Assembly: GCA_003597945.1 (NCBI GenBank) | Contig: QZJS01000039.1 | Coordinates: 1 to 44,342, forward strand | Reading direction: 5' to 3' | Length of the DNA: 44,342 bases | Source: Desulfobacteraceae bacterium | GTDB taxonomy: Bacteria > Desulfobacterota > Desulfobacteria > Desulfobacterales > Desulfosalsimonadaceae | In this document: one piece after another, positions 41,915 to 44,342 of the stretch | Numbering within the stretch: position 1 is the stretch's first letter | Layout of the letters: the number at the start of each line of letters is the position of its first letter | Program-made: the position numbers and the translations under genes | Notes under the pieces: model-generated | The model's database searches: none | Seen by the model: the letters and a program-made list of their open reading frames with translations, nothing else | What the model was told of the DNA's origin: nothing

Positions 41915-44342
41915 TCCGTGCTCCCGAATACATGCGGATATTCATCGATGATCCGATCCCATCGGGATTTGTCCTCAAAGCGGATGATGCTGTATCCGAG
42001 ATCTTCCAGACATTCGGACTGGACGTGGTCACGCGTGGCGCGATCCGGATATTGATGGTGAGGACCGTCGATATATATGGCGGTATGATAGGCGTCATAG
42101 AAAAAGTCTGTTCTGGTGCGGCATTCTTCGATAAAAACCTGGGCGCGGGAGGGCAGTCTTAAATTCCGGGCATCCATATAATCCAGCCAGTCTCTTTCAA
42201 GCTGTGAGTCCGTGTTGTTTTTCAGCCGCCGCAGATGTTCGGCACGGGGGACCTCGCCCGGGGCCGTTTTTACCTGGGCATGGGACAGATGTAAAAGAAA
42301 ATCCCGGATCAGGTGCCGGTCAAGCAGGGCGTGATCCCGCTGATTTGAATAATTCATCAGGCATTGATAGCAGGCGGCCGCGCATTCTTCTTTCGCCCCC
42401 GGGGCTTTGCCGAGATCCGTGCCGTCGTCCGGGTTGAAATGGCAAAGATCCAGGGCGCACCGGGCGACTTCGTTGAGGGCCTGGTTTTCATCAATCAATC
42501 GCCGGAGGACGCCCGCGCCTCCTTCGGCGGCTTCATAAAGCAAAATCACGTTGCGCTCGTCCGGCGTGGGCAGGGGTTCGACGGCCAGCTCGTAATCTTC
42601 AAGCTGATACAGCCTCTGGATGGATTCCTTGAAAACCGCCTGCAGGGAGGCCATGATGGTTTGATCCAGGGCTGTGGCGGGCTCGATGACCAGGCAGTTT
42701 TTGCGATCCTCGACATAGGGTACCACGCGCTGGATGCGGCCGGTTGAAAAACCGCTCAGGTTGTCTTCCGCCTGATTTTCGGTTTTTTCCCTGACCCATA
42801 CTCCCCTTTCCGTGTCGAGCATAAATCCATGCGGGGCGGTTCGGGGCCGGTTTTTCCATCCCAAATTGATGCGCCAGATGGTGGCGCCATGGCCATACTT
42901 TAACCGGGCCATGAGCTCGCCGGTTGCGGACGTAACTTCGGCAATATGATGAGACGCTGTTTTGCCGCGTTCGGAAAAGCGAAAACCGGTGCGAAGATTA
43001 TAGCCGTAGCGGGTCCGTTCTTCCTCGTCGGAATTGATTCGGTCCCGGCGTTTTGTCGACACATTACGCAGTCTGAATAAATTGGAAAGCGGCGTATCCA
43101 AGGGGGTGTTGCAGATTTCGCAGAGATCGATGCCGTCGCCGTTGTCTACCGGGTGGATATATCCGCATTTAAGACATTGCTTGATGCGGCCGGACGCCAG
43201 CTCATCAGATTCTTCAACCGCGACAATCACCCTGTTGATCACATAGCGGGAACCTTCATGATAAAGAAAGCTTCCCGGACCGAACTCGGAAATGGCTAAA
43301 AAGCGGGGGCGCGAGACAAATTCATCCCTGTCCCGGGCCGAGCGTCTGGAGCGGGCGGGAATAAAGGCCGAAAGCGGCAATCGCGGGAAATTATATCCCG
43401 GCAGGAAGCCTTCACTGGCAAAATAGCGGTAGCTGTAGAAATCGGCCTGCAGCGTACTGCTGGCCTGCAACAGCAGTTCAATCTGGGATTCCGCTTCCGC
43501 GCGAAGCCGGCGGGCATTTTCCCGATCCGTCCGGGACCGGCTGGCGTCATTGATGATTTCGGTTTGGCGATCCCGCTGGGTCACGGCGCCCTGATAAAGA
43601 TTCCGCCACCGGTCGCATGCCCGCTCGAAATTTTGGCCCACCTGGTTCAACACTTCCCTGATCCAGTTTTCAGAATACCATTCCGACAGCCGCAAATCGT
43701 CTTTTAAGGCCTCCAGGATGCTTGCAATTTTTTGTTCGGCTTTTTCTTTGGGCAAATCGGCGCTGATGGCGTCTTTGACGCGGTCGAGAAGTTCAAGACT
43801 GGGAGAATGCCCCGACACGTCAAGGATGTCCTTCAGGGATTTTCCGAGATCAAGGCGGGTTTCGGCCAGCCAGACCGCGTGGATATGCGAGCGGATCAGG
43901 TCTTCATTGGCCAGATCGACTTTCGGGGTCGACACCGCGCCGGCCACCATTTGTTCGGGCCTGGAAAAGAAATGCTGATCATGGGAGTTGCCCTGGGCGC
44001 AATACGTCATGATCAGCGCGGGCTGGCCGCTGCGCCCGGCCCGGCCGCTGCGCTGGGCGTAATTGGCCGGGGTAGGGGGGACGTTTCGCATATTTACGCA
44101 ATTGAGTTCGGCGATATCAACGCCAAGCTCCATGGTCGGAGAACAATACAGCACCGGCAACCGGCCTTCACGAAATCGCTGCTCGCGGTCTTCACGAAAA
44201 TCATAGGAAACCTGGGCCGTGTGCTCCCTGGCTTCCAGTCCTTTGGCGAGTTCGGCCGCCTGGCGATAAAGATCCACGAAAAACGGATTCGTGCGGCTGC
44301 CTTCTTTCGGAATATTGGGCATGCGCAGGGGATCATGAAAGG
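41911..44342 (-). CDS. DUF1998 helicase with C-terminal nuclease-like domain (5' end missing)
   Basis: The frame stays open to the window edge (FHDPLR precedes the first Met at 44322), so only the C-terminal part is seen. Numbered from that Met, it has helicase motif V SPTMELGVDIAELN (61-74), motif VI QRSGRAGRSGQ (90-100), a zinc knuckle C383/C386/C401/C404, DUF1998 features YEAAEGGAGVLRRL (596-609) and C647/C651/C654. A Vsr/DUF559-like end follows with E709, D739, D752 and H755/H756. DISARM splits helicase and DUF1998 into DrmA and DrmB; Druantia DruE is a single chain. The DEAD half should lie beyond the window. Confidence 0.88.
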   Translation of the reverse strand, partial: FHDPLRMPNIPKEGSRTNPFFVDLYRQAAELAKGLEAREHTAQVSYDFREDREQRFREGRLPVLYCSPTMELGVDIAELNCVNMRNVPPTPANYAQRSGRAGRSGQPALIMTYCAQGNSHDQHFFSRPEQMVAGAVSTPKVDLANEDLIRSHIHAVWLAETRLDLGKSLKDILDVSGHSPSLELLDRVKDAISADLPKEKAEQKIASILEALKDDLRLSEWYSENWIREVLNQVGQNFERACDRWRNLYQGAVTQRDRQTEIINDASRSRTDRENARRLRAEAESQIELLLQASSTLQADFYSYRYFASEGFLPGYNFPRLPLSAFIPARSRRSARDRDEFVSRPRFLAISEFGPGSFLYHEGSRYVINRVIVAVEESDELASGRIKQCLKCGYIHPVDNGDGIDLCEICNTPLDTPLSNLFRLRNVSTKRRDRINSDEEERTRYGYNLRTGFRFSERGKTASHHIAEVTSATGELMARLKYGHGATIWRINLGWKNRPRTAPHGFMLDTERGVWVREKTENQAEDNLSGFSTGRIQRVVPYVEDRKNCLVIEPATALDQTIMASLQAVFKESIQRLYQLEDYELAVEPLPTPDERNVILLYEAAEGGAGVLRRLIDENQALNEVARCALDLCHFNPDDGTDLGKAPGAKEECAAACYQCLMNYSNQRDHALLDRHLIRDFLLHLSHAQVKTAPGEVPRAEHLRRLKNNTDSQLERDWLDYMDARNLRLPSRAQVFIEECRTRTDFFYDAYHTAIYIDGPHHQYPDRATRDHVQSECLEDLGYSIIRFEDKSRWDRIIDEYPHVFGSTE

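Noticed and set aside
1..44342. CRISPR array or cas genes
   Set aside because: No regularly spaced direct repeats were seen and none of the proteins resembles a Cas protein; the HEPN and helicase genes are better explained by the DISARM/Druantia-like module.

Overview
The window looks like a chromosomal segment of a deltaproteobacterium (Desulfobacterota, probably of the Desulfosarcina/Desulfococcus type). This rests on the protein content (a DUF4416 protein, a short EF-Ts, an adenylate kinase with a metal-binding LID, the rho-rpmE-prfA-prmC run next to rpsB-tsf-pyrH-frr-uppS-cdsA-dxr-rseP) and on dispersed palindromic intergenic repeats. It is an inference; no taxonomic marker RNA is present except one tRNA.

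Bases 1-21,700 are housekeeping. On the minus strand lie yicC, a DUF4416 gene, a 57-codon Trm112-type zinc protein, tRNA-Arg(CCG), folC, rpsU, adk and cca. On the plus strand lie coaE, rho (with a long leader), rpmE, prfA and prmC. The rpsB-to-rseP cluster follows, covering translation factors, UMP kinase, isoprenoid carrier, phospholipid precursor and site-2 protease, with overlapping or closely packed genes. After a 192-bp palindromic element come the purine genes purL and purQ.

Bases 21,700-31,000 are accessory. They hold a periplasmic haem c protein, a secreted Gly/Asn-rich protein, a TetR-regulated group (regulator, membrane protein, methyltransferase) with a perfect 13-bp inverted-repeat operator, a membrane-anchored beta-propeller, a BtrH-like protein, and an operon of a paraoxonase-like lactonase, a YhhN-type lysoplasmalogenase and a LarA-family 2-hydroxyacid racemase.

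Bases 31,000-44,342 look like a defence island, all on the minus strand. In transcription order it has a large DUF1998 helicase with a C-terminal nuclease-like domain (its 5' part lies outside the window), an SNF2-type helicase, an Eco57I/TaqI-type N6-adenine DNA methylase and a HEPN (ApeA-like) putative RNase. The first three are joined by 4-nt ATGA overlaps and the fourth starts 8 nt after the methylase stop. A DUF262/HNH nuclease-like gene and a BrnT/BrnA toxin-antitoxin pair follow. The helicase/SNF2/methylase trio resembles DISARM and Druantia components but matches neither standard layout. Together with the compositionally foreign HEPN gene it is the best candidate here for an undescribed system.
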